Part shown: positions 1 through 8,849 of the stretch, one piece after another
Numbering within the stretch: the stretch's first letter is position 1
How the letters are laid out: each line of letters opens with the position of its first letter
Assembly (NCBI GenBank): GCA_019873625.1
Contig: JAIOAW010000005.1
Location: 60,623 to 124,622, forward strand
Direction of reading: 5' to 3'
DNA from: Chloroflexota bacterium
Lineage (GTDB): Bacteria > Chloroflexota > Anaerolineae > UBA1429
Length of the DNA: 64,000 bases
The notes under the pieces: model-generated
The model's database searches: none
What the model was told of the DNA's origin: nothing
What the model saw: the letters and a program-made list of their open reading frames with translations, nothing else
Program-made: the position numbers and the translations under genes

Positions 1-771
1 CATTTGGGCTATCGCGTGCCCTTTTTCGCCTACGCCTTTTTGGCCTTTTGCGCCGCGACGTGGGCCTTTTTCGTCGTGCCGGAGACGCAAAGAATCGGCG
101 GCGAGCCGAAGGTCGTTCGCGGGGGGCAAGGGCGGCCGGCGAGGGGCATTTCTTGGCAAGATGTGGGGAGGCTGCTCCTCACGCCGAGTTTTCTCCTGGT
201 CAGTTTCGTGACCTTGGCGACCTTTTTCACGCGCACGGGCAGCCAAAATACCGTTTTGCCGCTCTTGGGCAAGGAGCGCTTTGGGCTAGGGCCGGCAAAG
301 GTGGGCTATGCCTTTACGGCCATCGCGGTGATGAACTTTTTGACCATCAATTTTTCGGGCGTCCTGTGCGATCGTTACGGCCGTAAGATGGCCATCGTGC
401 CGGGGAGCCTGGTCTGTGCCATCGCGCTCCTCACCTATACCTTCGGGCACACGTACTGGCACTTTTTATTGAGCAGCATCCTCCTTGGGTTTGGGACGGG
501 CATCAGCGGGCCGGCGCCCGCGGCCTATGTGTCGGACCTCAGCCTGCCCGGCGGGCGTGGGCTGACGATGGGCGTTTACCGGACGGTGAGCGACCTCGGC
601 ATCACGGTAGGGCCGGTGCTCCTGGGGTGGGTGAGCGACCAGTTCTCCTATTCCGCCGCGCTCTGGGTCAATAGTGCCCTCTTTGTAGCCGCCGGCTTGG
701 CCTTTGCCCTGTGGGCGCAAGAGACGGCGCCCCGGCGCAAACCGGCCGTCAGCCCTTCGCCGGGGGAGTAG
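1..771 (+). CDS. MFS transporter, C-terminal half (5' end outside window)
   Basis: The reading frame is already open at the first base and runs 256 codons to a TAG. What is present looks like the last helix of the first half, a basic cytoplasmic loop (about residues 30-55), then six hydrophobic segments. The loop motif DRYGRK is the repeat of MFS motif A between helices 8 and 9. A Gly-rich helix follows (LLGFGTGISGPAPAAYVSDL). This is the major facilitator fold, a 12-helix inner-membrane secondary transporter; the substrate cannot be read from this half. The tail after the last helix is short and basic. The N-terminal half and promoter lie outside the window. An interspersed hairpin repeat follows about 70 bp downstream. 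Confidence 0.85.
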   Translation, partial: HLGYRVPFFAYAFLAFCAATWAFFVVPETQRIGGEPKVVRGGQGRPARGISWQDVGRLLLTPSFLLVSFVTLATFFTRTGSQNTVLPLLGKERFGLGPAKVGYAFTAIAVMNFLTINFSGVLCDRYGRKMAIVPGSLVCAIALLTYTFGHTYWHFLLSSILLGFGTGISGPAPAAYVSDLSLPGGRGLTMGVYRTVSDLGITVGPVLLGWVSDQFSYSAALWVNSALFVAAGLAFALWAQETAPRRKPAVSPSPGE

Positions 772-841
772 GGGCGCGGCCTTTGGTTCGCTAGGCGCCT
801 CGCGCTTGCGGGAGCGCCGCTTCTGCACTCCACATATTTAA

Positions 842-923
842 CCCTCTCCCACTTTGGACGGGAGAGGGGGAGCGTGAGGCCCCTTCCTCGCGTGTGGGCC
901 AGGAGGCCCGCGCCCCATATTGT
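842..923 (+). repeat. Composite hairpin repeat, copy 1
   Basis: Three adjacent inverted repeats make this element. The first is CCTCTCCC...GGGAGAGG (842-868). Next is a GTGAGGC/CCTCGCG-type pair. The third is GGGCC-AGGA-GGCCC (896-909), followed by CGCGCCCCATATT. The same order of modules recurs at 60946-61051 (inverted) and twice in 63765-63997, and a fragment recurs at 11924-11962. It lies between the convergent ends of the MFS gene and the protease gene. No T-run follows, so it is a dispersed palindromic element rather than a clear terminator. Confidence 0.75.
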
Positions 924-933
924 GTGGGCTTTA

Positions 934-2125
934 TTACGGCGTCTGAGCGCCCGTGGCCGCCTCTTCGGCATCCACCAGGCCCCAACCGTACCACGCATCG
1001 CGCCCTTCGGCCCCTAGATCATCCGCAGTGGATTGCAGGATCGCCCGCACATCGTCGGGGGTGTTCGCTCGCCCTGCGGCGAGCACCAAGGCTGCGGCCC
1101 CAGAGACGTGTGGCGTGGCCATCGAGGTGCCGCTGGCGGTTCGGTAATAGCCGTCGTTCCAGGTGGAGTCAATCTCCACTCCCGGCGCGGCCAATTCGAC
1201 CTCCGGCCCGCGGCTGCTGAAGGAGGACAGGACGTCGTTGCTATCGGTGGCCGAAACGGCGATAACCTCCGGGTAGGCCGCCGGGTAGTTTACACTGTTG
1301 TCCACACCGTCATTCCCGGCTGCCGCCACGAGCACGATGCCCGCTTGGTAGGCCTTTTGGATGGCCTCATGGTAACTCGTCGTGCCGCCCCCACCCAGGC
1401 TCATATTGGCGACTTGTATGCCGTTTTGGATGCACCAATCTAGCCCCTCGATGATATCCGACACGAAGCCGATGCCGCGCGAGTTCAACACCTTGACGGC
1501 GTACAGATCCGCCTCCGGCGCCACGCCGACTACCCCAATCCCGTTTTGGCGGGCGGCGATGATACCGGCGACGTGGGTGCCGTGGCCGTTATCGTCATTG
1601 CAACTTTTGCGTGGGTTGAGCGCGTTATAACCCCCCTTGATGTTCTCCTTGAGGTCGGGGTGGTCGAGGTCAATGCCGGTATCAATCACCGCTACTTTGA
1701 TGCCGGCACCGCGAGTTGTAGCCCAGGCTAGATCGGCATCAATGCGATCTACACCCCAGGGAAGGACCTCTGCCGGTTGAGGGGGCGGCGTCTTAGGTGG
1801 TTTGGCGGGGTTCGAGGGTTTGCCCAGGGCATAGGCGATGGGGTCATCCTCTACACGGAGCACCCCCGGCGCGCGGGCCAGGGCCGCTTCTGCTTGGGGG
1901 AGGCAAGAGCACGGCCATCCCACTCACCAAGGGGAGATGCTTGATGACCACTCCGCCGAACTGCCGCACGAGGGCCTCGCGGGCCGGTTCGTTCAGGGCC
2001 GACCCTTCAAAGACCACGATGCGGCGCACAGGCACCCCCGTTGGCCCTTGAGCCGCACTGGGTAGGGTTATAGATACAAGAAGAAGGGTCAATACAATGG
2101 CCAGGAACAGTTTGAACCGACGCAT
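934..2125 (-). pseudogene. Secreted subtilisin-like (S8) serine protease, interrupted by one frameshift
   Basis: Two overlapping minus-strand frames together encode one complete S8 protease. The first (ATG 2123-2125, after AAAGGGGGG) gives a signal peptide with a long hydrophobic core ending near PSAAQ, then an inhibitor I9-like propeptide (RRIVVFEGS...). The second continues the propeptide (AEAALARAPGVLRVEDDP) into the catalytic domain. In the numbering of that frame the triad is Asp81 (VIDTG), His114 (NGHGTH) and Ser267 (GTSMATPH), with oxyanion Asn204. The frames join at a run of five G at 1896-1900, where one extra base breaks the gene within the propeptide. All catalytic residues are intact and the rest of the frame is clean. 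A homopolymer sequencing error or a very recent mutation is therefore more likely than an old pseudogene. Confidence 0.8.
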
Positions 2126-2798
2126 ATGTCCCCCCCTTTCATGAGCGCAGAGCAAGATACGGCTGATACTTTACTGTTTCTAGTATATCACGCGACGGGT
2201 TAGAAGTCAAGGAATTTTGGGGGAATACACGGAATGACAAAAGATGAGTACCCTTATACCGCTTGCCTTTCTCGATAAGATGGAGCAAAATCCTTCGGCG
2301 AACAGATATTCTGAATCGAAGCGCTCAGCCGTATTGCGTTACGCTTGCCCTCATAAAATTGATGCTCTCGCTGAGTTAGCGTACCAACACCAGCGGGAAC
2401 CGAGATATGTCATCCCTTTGGCCCTAAAAGAGGCCGTACAGGAACGACAGTTCTTGTTTTTGAGGAAAATGGCTTTAGGATTTGTACACTTTCAATATGG
2501 CTGCGATAGGCATGTGGTCCCCTATGAAATCGCTATGCAAGGTGTCCGCCGTGGCATCGGGCGTCCGCACGCAGAGGCCGTGACCGATTATGCCTGGGAA
2601 TGCGATCAAGTCTTCGGCTCGGGCAAGCCTATTTGCGGCCATTGAGCCATTATGAGTGAAGCCGTCATAGTGGATGATGCAATGACGAGTCGGCATCATC
2701 CAGATTCGTCCATGCTGCAATAAACACAGGAGCGCAGAGGCTTAGGCCCCTTGGGTGTGCAAAAAGGGCGGAACGGAAAAGGTTCTGGAGTTTCGTAA
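2126..2798. other. Gene-poor stretch with a possible nuclease-family remnant
   Basis: No convincing intact gene lies here. GC content drops compared with the left flank. The best coding signal is on the minus strand at about 2475-2720: a short frame ending in IGDHMPIAAILKV, preceded by RAEDLIAFPGI. This resembles the C-terminus of endonuclease/exonuclease/phosphatase proteins (RIDYIFxSPGI ... SDHxPVxAxL). A stop lies just upstream in frame, so at most a decayed tail remains. A plus-strand frame of 133 codons at 2244-2645 overlaps it and has no recognisable motif or ribosome-binding site. The nuclease assignment is tentative. Confidence 0.3.
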
Positions 2799-5033
2799 AT
2801 GGGTGAAAATATGGATGCAAGAAATGGCCATATGACGGAAAAATCCCTTGATCTACAGCAAAACCTAAGCGATCTTCAGTCCCATTCGATCAAGATCTTG
2901 GGAATTCTTCTTGGGAGTGTGGGCTATCTCTGGTTGATGGGAGTGATGTGGCCCAAAATCGGCGTGCAGGTAACATTCTGGGATTGGTTAGGGAGTGTGT
3001 TGTGCGTTCTCACGGCCGTGTTGGGCCTTTGGTTTTCGCAGCGTTTACCAACCTTTGGGGCGATCTTTCTGACCCTCTGTTTCTTCGCGGCCACTCTTTG
3101 CTTGGTTTATTCTATGAATACGGTGGAGTCGGTTTACTTTTTTGCACTTCCTATCATTGCTTCGAGCGCTCTTTGGGGTACGGAGTTTATATTTTTTATT
3201 TCTGTTTTAATATGTATAGCAAGTACATTTTTGCTCAGATATGGTTGGAATTTTGATATTATGTCTTTTTCATTTTTGCGTCCCATCCTCTTCATTGGGG
3301 TTATCTCGATTACTTCCTGGCTCTCCACACGGAATCTGTATACAGCACTTGAATGGGTCTGGAATGGTTATGAGACGGCTCGGCGGAACGAACGACTTGC
3401 CCGAGAAGGCCAAGCGGAACTTCGCCGCACTCTCAAAGCTTTGGATGAAGCGACCTACCGACTAGAACGTGCCAACTATATGCTGGCCATAGCACGCGAT
3501 CAGGCTGAGGAAGCACGCCGCCTCAAGCAGCAGTTTGCCCAGACGATCAGCCATGAGTTACGTACCCCTCTCAACCTTGTCATTAGTTTTGCAGAGCTTA
3601 TGCTTCGATCTCCGGAATACTATGGAGAGCCCCTTCCACCAAAGTACGCCCGTGATCTGGGCATTATCTATCGCAATGCCCAGCACTTGCTATCATTGAT
3701 CAACGATGTCCTTGATTTGGCACGCATCGAAGCGGTGCAAATGGATCTTGTTTTTGAGGAGACCGATCTTTATACGTTGATGCAGGATTCGATTAACACG
3801 GTGAGAAGTCTGGTAGAATCGCGGGGTCTTGCTTTGCAGGTGGATATCTCCCCCGATTTGCCCCGGATAAAAATCGACCCCAAACGCGTTCGGCAAGTGC
3901 TGTTCAATTTACTATCTAACGCGGTGCGCTTTACAGAACAAGGATCCATTACAGTTAGAGTAACAAGAAAGGATGATGAAATCCTATTTGCGGTGAGCGA
4001 TACGGGTATCGGCATCGCTGAAAAAGATAAAGGGCGAATCTTTGAGGAATTTCAGCAAGCTGAAGGTGGTACAAGCCGCCCATATGGTGGGGCTGGGCTT
4101 GGCCTAGCCATCAGCAAGCGTTTTGTGGAACTGCACAAAGGCCGTATCTGGGTTGAAAGCCAAGTCGGCCAAGGGAGTACCTTCTACTTTGCGCTCCCTA
4201 TTCACCAAGATCTCGCTCTGGAAGAACAAATTGTCCCCTCGATTCCTCAATCTTCGAGCCCTCGTGCTGAAACCCCCATCCTTTTGGCCATTACACCTAA
4301 CGAAATGGCGGCGAACTTGCTCAACCAATATATGCATGGATGCCGCACCGTTGTCGTTAAAGACGTGGAGCAAGCCAAACAGGCTGCCTCAAAACTCTTG
4401 CCTCAGGCAGTAGTGGTTGACACTGCTGAAAAGCCTATAGAAACGGATGTGTTGGAGCAGTTGGCATATGACCTAGGGTTACAGAATATACCTTTTTTGG
4501 CCGCTCCTCTTTCTGCTGAGAGATCCGAGCAGCCCCCCCTGACGAATGGTTATCTTTTGAAGCCGATTTCCAGGGAAAATCTATTGGACATTTTGCGGCG
4601 ATTCGGAGCAAGTGTGGAGAAAATTCTTGTCGTTGACGATGATCGGGATTTTGTTCGTCTTATGGAACGATTGCTGGATAGCCCTGTTCGGCGCTATCAA
4701 ATCTTGTGTGCGTATGGAGGGTTCGAGGGCTTAGAGATGATCCGGCGCCATAAGCCGGATTTGGTGTTTCTAGATATTCGGCTGCCCGACTTGGATGGTT
4801 ATCAGGTTTTGGAACTTTTACGAGCAGATAGGGTATCTTCTAATCCTTTTGTGGTGCTGGTATCCGCTCAGGATCAGGTTGATTCTGGTCGCCTGCTGCG
4901 CGGTTCTCTTGTTGCCTGGAGAGATTCGGGGTTCTTACCCGGTGAGATCATCCGTTGGATGCAATATATCATAAATCTGCCTTTTGTTCTCGAGCGATCT
5001 GCCGCAACGCCTCTAGCAAATCCTGCTCCGTGA
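2799..5033 (+). CDS. Membrane hybrid histidine kinase with two atypical receiver domains
   Basis: A 744-residue sensor kinase; GGAG sits 8 bases before the ATG. Residues about 30-180 form five to six membrane helices with little extracytoplasmic sequence. A coiled coil (about 185-245) leads to the HisKA domain with phospho-acceptor His252 (SHELRTPLN). The ATPase domain has the N box (Asn374), the G1 box (DTGIG, 401-405) and the G2 box (GGAGLGLAISK). Two receiver-like domains follow. The first (about 492-602) keeps Asp541 and the KP motif (LLKP) but lacks the acidic pocket. The second (about 607-725) has the pocket DDD (613-615) and phospho-acceptor Asp659 but no KP lysine. Its 3' end overlaps the convergent response-regulator gene by 65 bp. 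The signal sensed cannot be told; detection through the membrane segments is likely. Confidence 0.9.
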   Translation: MGENMDARNGHMTEKSLDLQQNLSDLQSHSIKILGILLGSVGYLWLMGVMWPKIGVQVTFWDWLGSVLCVLTAVLGLWFSQRLPTFGAIFLTLCFFAATLCLVYSMNTVESVYFFALPIIASSALWGTEFIFFISVLICIASTFLLRYGWNFDIMSFSFLRPILFIGVISITSWLSTRNLYTALEWVWNGYETARRNERLAREGQAELRRTLKALDEATYRLERANYMLAIARDQAEEARRLKQQFAQTISHELRTPLNLVISFAELMLRSPEYYGEPLPPKYARDLGIIYRNAQHLLSLINDVLDLARIEAVQMDLVFEETDLYTLMQDSINTVRSLVESRGLALQVDISPDLPRIKIDPKRVRQVLFNLLSNAVRFTEQGSITVRVTRKDDEILFAVSDTGIGIAEKDKGRIFEEFQQAEGGTSRPYGGAGLGLAISKRFVELHKGRIWVESQVGQGSTFYFALPIHQDLALEEQIVPSIPQSSSPRAETPILLAITPNEMAANLLNQYMHGCRTVVVKDVEQAKQAASKLLPQAVVVDTAEKPIETDVLEQLAYDLGLQNIPFLAAPLSAERSEQPPLTNGYLLKPISRENLLDILRRFGASVEKILVVDDDRDFVRLMERLLDSPVRRYQILCAYGGFEGLEMIRRHKPDLVFLDIRLPDLDGYQVLELLRADRVSSNPFVVLVSAQDQVDSGRLLRGSLVAWRDSGFLPGEIIRWMQYIINLPFVLERSAATPLANPAP

Positions 5034-6213
5034 AGGGTTTCTCCAAAAATGCGGCCGCTCCGAGGGCGAGAGCTAGTTCTCTTTGCCGTAACACGGTGCA
5101 GACAACAATCGGGATATCCCGAGTCATAGGGTGATGCCGTAAAGTCTGAAGGAGGTCCCAGCCATCACGGCCCGGCATCATAAGATCTAAGACAATGGCG
5201 TGAGGTTGCATAGTCTTTGCCATTTCGAAAGCCTCTAGCGCTGATGTCGTACTGAGTGTGTGATAGTTATGGGAGGTCAGAAGACGGCGGAACAATTCAA
5301 TGGTATCTTCGTTGTCATCTACGATAAGGATCGGCTTTGGTACACCCAACGGTACTTCTAATTCAAATCCGCTTATGAACCCTTGGACTATCAAAGGGGT
5401 AAGGTGAATATCCCCTATTCTTGCCAATTCCTCGAAAGCAGCGAGAGGCTGTTGCGCGGTTTCCTCTGAGATCCCCCGAGCCGCAGAGAGCGGTTCTACG
5501 CGAATGGTCAACTTCGTTATCTTACCAACCTCTTGCGCGACAAGATGGATCGTTGCATCGTGAACGCGTTCAACGAAAAAGCCCAATATGCCAAGAAGTA
5601 ACTGCCTAAGCAGGCTGTTCGGGGTGGCCAGGCGCGGCAATTCTTCCGGCAATGCCAGATCGATAAAGACGCATCGTTCATCGAGCCTTTCTCGCAGAAT
5701 CGCAGTAAGCCCGGAGACGATCTCGATAAGGCTGCTACGTTCTTCTGGATCCGATGACCGTGCGATCTCAAGGCGCATCAATTCTTCGCGCGTCAACTGC
5801 TCTGGTAAGCTCACCGAGAGATGATCCGGATTGGCCACGCCAAGTTCGACGCACCGATCCCACAATACCTGAGCTATGGCCTCTATGGCCTCATCGTGTT
5901 CACGATAATATTGCCGGCGGCTGATGGCGAGTTGTTCTGAAATGGTCTCCACATCGAGACCATCGAGATAGCGCAGCACCAGAAGCCGGTGGCGGCGCCA
6001 CTCGCGCGAGAAAGTCGGGGCTTTTGGGCCTGGATCCAATTCGTCAATGGCGGCCATCAATAAGCGATGGAGTTGCCAGGCTCGATCTTTACGACTTGTC
6101 GTTGCGTCCGGAATCAAGAGATCGGTCAGGGGGTGCCTTCGAAGATAGACGAGGTCGTAGAGATGCTCGTAGGCTTCTCTCACAGATTGGATAAATGGTT
6201 GAGGCGTTTCCAT
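4969..6213 (-). CDS. Response regulator: N-terminal helix-turn-helix region and C-terminal receiver
   Basis: 414 residues; AAGGAAG precedes the ATG. The domain order is reversed from the usual. Residues about 65-115 contain a sigma-region-4/LuxR-like helix-turn-helix (LDVETISEQLAISRRQYYRE). The middle (about 155-290) looks like a worn histidine-kinase-type ATPase fold without clear N or G boxes. Residues 294-414 are a canonical receiver: acidic DDNED (299-303), phospho-acceptor Asp343, Thr373 and Lys392 (EKPF). The gene overlaps the hybrid kinase tail to tail by 65 bp, so the two probably form a signalling pair. It is divergent from the sugar ABC operon and shares 233 bp of upstream DNA with it. 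Control of that operon and of itself is the simplest inference. Confidence 0.85.
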   Translation of the reverse strand: METPQPFIQSVREAYEHLYDLVYLRRHPLTDLLIPDATTSRKDRAWQLHRLLMAAIDELDPGPKAPTFSREWRRHRLLVLRYLDGLDVETISEQLAISRRQYYREHDEAIEAIAQVLWDRCVELGVANPDHLSVSLPEQLTREELMRLEIARSSDPEERSSLIEIVSGLTAILRERLDERCVFIDLALPEELPRLATPNSLLRQLLLGILGFFVERVHDATIHLVAQEVGKITKLTIRVEPLSAARGISEETAQQPLAAFEELARIGDIHLTPLIVQGFISGFELEVPLGVPKPILIVDDNEDTIELFRRLLTSHNYHTLSTTSALEAFEMAKTMQPHAIVLDLMMPGRDGWDLLQTLRHHPMTRDIPIVVCTVLRQRELALALGAAAFLEKPFTEQDLLEALRQIAREQKADL

Positions 6214-6275
6214 CGTTCTTCCTTATGGGTTGGGCACATCTTGACACAAAGATGGCACATGCACGGTGGTTATCT

Positions 6276-6292
6276 ATTATACCATAGTATAA
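6276..6292. promoter_or_regulatory. Palindrome over the response-regulator promoter
   Basis: A perfect inverted repeat TTATAC-CATA-GTATAA occupies 6277-6292. On the minus strand it contains an extended -10 element (TG-G-TATAAT; the hexamer is 6281 down to 6276), placed to start transcription about 55 bases before the response-regulator ATG. No good -35 is visible. A dyad embedded in an extended -10 promoter fits an operator. Its position between divergent genes would let one bound protein act on both. Confidence 0.45.
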
Positions 6293-6371
6293 AATAGCAG
6301 AAGACCGGTAGGGGCATTTGTAGTTCGAGAGATGGTCTCTTGAAAGAAAAACATTTTCGAAGAGGAGGTTG

Positions 6372-6402
6372 TTGGCGCGTAAGGCTAAACATCTGCTACA
6401 AT
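6372..6402 (+). promoter_or_regulatory. Candidate promoter of the sugar ABC operon
   Basis: TTGGCG (6372-6377), a 19-base spacer and TACAAT (6397-6402) with a TG one base upstream, i.e. an extended -10. Transcription would start near 6409, about 38 bases before the ATG at 6447. That ATG has a strong AAGGAGGG ribosome-binding site. The spacer is longer than the optimum of 17. Confidence 0.45.
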
Positions 6403-6446
6403 TGGCTTTTTGCGAAACCTTGTTTCTATATAAGGAGGGTTGAGGT

Positions 6447-7841
6447 ATGTTGGACCGGAAATTTTCACGTCGTAGTTTCTTGTTGAGCAGTGCACTTGCG
6501 ACAGTGGGCGCGGTTTTAGCAGCCTGTGCCCCGAAGGCGACCCCAGCGCCAACCGCTGCGCCGGCTGGCCAGCCTACTGCTGCACCCGCTGCTCAGCCGA
6601 AGCCCACGCCGGTGCCCCCGACAGCGGTCCCAGCAAAGAAAGAACCCGTAACAATCCGCTTCCATGGGCGCGTGGGGGTTCAGGGCGATCACTTTATTGA
6701 GAGGGCTCGGGCTTTCGAAGCGGAGCACCCCGATATCAAAATCAAAGAGGAACTCATCCCTGGGGACGAGTATCATCAGAAAATAGAGGTGCTTCTCGCC
6801 GGTGGAACCGTCGCGGATACCTTTTGGACCGTACTGCTCGCCGGGCTGTATTTTCGCTATGCCAATATGGGGATGACTCTTGCATTAGATGATTTGATCG
6901 CTGCAGACAAGTATGACCTCAGCGTATTCTTCCCAACGGCGATTGAGGCTACCAAGTTCAAGGGCAAGATGTACGGCCTACCTTGGATCTGCCATCCCGG
7001 TCGTGTTGGATCTTTTTTCAACAAGACTATGTATGAGCAGGAGGGTATTCCTCTTCCACCCGAGGATGGTAACTGGGATATTGATGACCTAGTTGAACAG
7101 GCCAAAGCGCTAACCAAAGACACAAACGGCGATGGCAAGATAGATGTCTTTGGCTTTCGCCCAGGGACCGATACGTGGAGCATACTTATTTGGTTACGCA
7201 GTTTCGGGGCCGAAATCTTTAATGAGGATGGCACGAAATGTGTAATGGACTCGGATGAGGGCATGGCTGCTTTCCAGTTCCTCTACGATCTCTATCACAC
7301 GCACAAAGTCGCCCCAACGCCCGAGCAAGTGGTAGATATGATGTTCGAAACGGGAATGGTGGCCAATATGCAAAGCGGCTATTGGGGCATCAGCGCACGT
7401 GCTCGTGTCGGCGATCGCTTTGTTATGGGGGCTGCTCCACTCCCGAAAGGCCCAGCGGGTGTCATGGGGTCTATGTATGAATTCGACCCGATTTGCATCT
7501 ACAGCAAGACCAAATATCCCAAAGAGGCCTTCGAATGGGTGAAGTGGCTGGCAAACCAAGAGACGGGCATCCGAATTGCAGAAGTGGGTTCTGTCCCTGG
7601 AGCGCGGCCGGATGTCTGGGAAAGCCCGCGGCTGACCAAAGATCCCATGCATAACGTGTTCAAGAACATAATGTACAATGTGATGCCTTTCCGTGGGCCA
7701 GGTAACTTCCGTGGCAACGAAGTGGCTGACGCCATTGTCCAAGGCACGGCTCCTTTGTGGCTGGGGAAGGCGACGGTCAAAGAAGTTGTCCCCGAAGTGA
7801 CCAAAGCAGTGCAAGCAGTTTTGGACAAACCCGCTGATTAA
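6447..7841 (+). CDS. Sugar ABC transporter substrate-binding lipoprotein (family 1)
   Basis: 464 residues. The N-terminus has a twin-arginine motif (FSRRSFLLS, Arg8-Arg9) and a lipobox ending at Cys27 (LAAC), so export by Tat and lipid anchoring at Cys27 are expected. A flexible Ala/Pro/Thr-rich linker (about 28-68) precedes the binding domain. The body has the features of family 1 extracellular solute-binding proteins, such as ITIRFHGR-like strand starts and the DTNGDGKIDVFGF segment with a calcium-loop-like appearance. It is the first gene of a plus-strand operon followed by two permeases of the MalF and MalG type, so it captures a carbohydrate outside the membrane. The specific sugar is unknown. 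Confidence 0.9.
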   Translation: MLDRKFSRRSFLLSSALATVGAVLAACAPKATPAPTAAPAGQPTAAPAAQPKPTPVPPTAVPAKKEPVTIRFHGRVGVQGDHFIERARAFEAEHPDIKIKEELIPGDEYHQKIEVLLAGGTVADTFWTVLLAGLYFRYANMGMTLALDDLIAADKYDLSVFFPTAIEATKFKGKMYGLPWICHPGRVGSFFNKTMYEQEGIPLPPEDGNWDIDDLVEQAKALTKDTNGDGKIDVFGFRPGTDTWSILIWLRSFGAEIFNEDGTKCVMDSDEGMAAFQFLYDLYHTHKVAPTPEQVVDMMFETGMVANMQSGYWGISARARVGDRFVMGAAPLPKGPAGVMGSMYEFDPICIYSKTKYPKEAFEWVKWLANQETGIRIAEVGSVPGARPDVWESPRLTKDPMHNVFKNIMYNVMPFRGPGNFRGNEVADAIVQGTAPLWLGKATVKEVVPEVTKAVQAVLDKPAD

Positions 7842-7849
7842 GGAGTCAT

Positions 7850-7877
7850 TGGCTGGCGAACTCGAGTTTGCCAGCCA
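7850..7877 (+). terminator. Intercistronic hairpin between binding protein and permease
   Basis: A 28-base near-perfect palindrome (TGGCTGGC...GCCAGCCA) with one non-complementary pair in each arm and an ACTCGAGT centre. No T-run follows, so it is not a full intrinsic terminator. Hairpins in this position of sugar ABC operons commonly protect the upstream mRNA or partly stop transcription, which keeps binding protein in excess over the permeases. Confidence 0.6.
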
Positions 7878-7908
7878 TACTTGATCTTCCTATGAGGTAA
7901 ATAATCTA

Positions 7909-8847
7909 ATGACATCGGCCACTATCTCGCTCGGAAAGCGGCGTGCTCGATTTTCGATGATACGCCGTCGTGAAGCTCTTTCCGGTTATCTTTATATCTC
8001 GCCATGGCTAGCCGGTTTTCTTATCTTTTCACTATTTCCCTTTATATCGTCCATATATTTGAGCTTAACGGACTATTCTATTATCAAGCCGCCCAGGTTT
8101 ATTGGGTTCGATAATTATGTTACTGCTTTTACGAAAGACAAACTGTTCTGGCCTTCGTTGCGCGTTACCTTTTTCTATGCTGGAGTGAGTGTCCCCCTAG
8201 GAATCGCGGGTTCCTTATTTTGTGCGCTTCTCTTAAACCAGAAACTGAAAGGGACAGCATTATGGCGGACTTTTTATTTTCTTCCTTCCCTCACACCTGT
8301 AGTCTCTCTGGCACTCTTGTGGAGGTGGCTTCTGCAACCAGACTTTGGGTTGATCAACTTCTTGTTAGGAAAGATCGGAATTCGAGGGCCAGGCTGGCTA
8401 GGGAGCACAGAGTGGGCGGTGCCGGCGCTCATTCTCATGGCCCTGTGGGGGTCGGTCGGCGGTGGCCGGATGATCATCTTTCTAGCAGGCTTACAAGGGG
8501 TTCCTGAGGAGTTATATGAGGCGGCTGAAATTGATGGGGCAGGAGCCTGGTCGAAGTTCTGGCATGTTACCCTTCCGATGATCTCACCCACGATGTTCTT
8601 CAATCTCGTTTTGGGAATTATCGACGCTCTGCAGGCATTCGCAACAGCATATGTCGCAACTCAAGGAGGTCCTGCATATGCCACATGGTTCTATGTTTTG
8701 CATCTTTTCTCTCACGCTTTTAAATATATGCATATGGGTTATGCTTCAGCACTTGCGTGGATTTTTCTTGTGATCGTCCTATTTCTTACTTATTTACAGA
8801 TACGTGCTTCTGAACGATGGGTATTTTATGCAGGAATGGTGAGATAA
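7909..8847 (+). CDS. Sugar ABC transporter permease, MalF/UgpA type
   Basis: 312 residues with six predicted membrane helices (first near 28-50, last near 280-302). The EAA loop that docks the ATPase is clear at 204-223 (EAAEIDGAGAWSKFWHVTLP). It belongs to the binding-protein-dependent permease family and would pair with the following gene to form the membrane channel. Codon use and GC are markedly more AT-rich than in the high-GC flanks. No ATPase gene is present in this operon; sugar importers of this class often borrow a shared MsmK/MalK-type ATPase encoded elsewhere. Confidence 0.92.
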   Translation: MTSATISLGKRRARFSMIRRREALSGYLYISPWLAGFLIFSLFPFISSIYLSLTDYSIIKPPRFIGFDNYVTAFTKDKLFWPSLRVTFFYAGVSVPLGIAGSLFCALLLNQKLKGTALWRTFYFLPSLTPVVSLALLWRWLLQPDFGLINFLLGKIGIRGPGWLGSTEWAVPALILMALWGSVGGGRMIIFLAGLQGVPEELYEAAEIDGAGAWSKFWHVTLPMISPTMFFNLVLGIIDALQAFATAYVATQGGPAYATWFYVLHLFSHAFKYMHMGYASALAWIFLVIVLFLTYLQIRASERWVFYAGMVR

Positions 8848-8849
8848 CC

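Noticed and set aside
2244..2645. 133-codon plus-strand frame as a real small gene
   Set aside because: No ribosome site or recognisable domain; a minus-strand frame over the same DNA has slightly better, though still weak, similarity to a known family.
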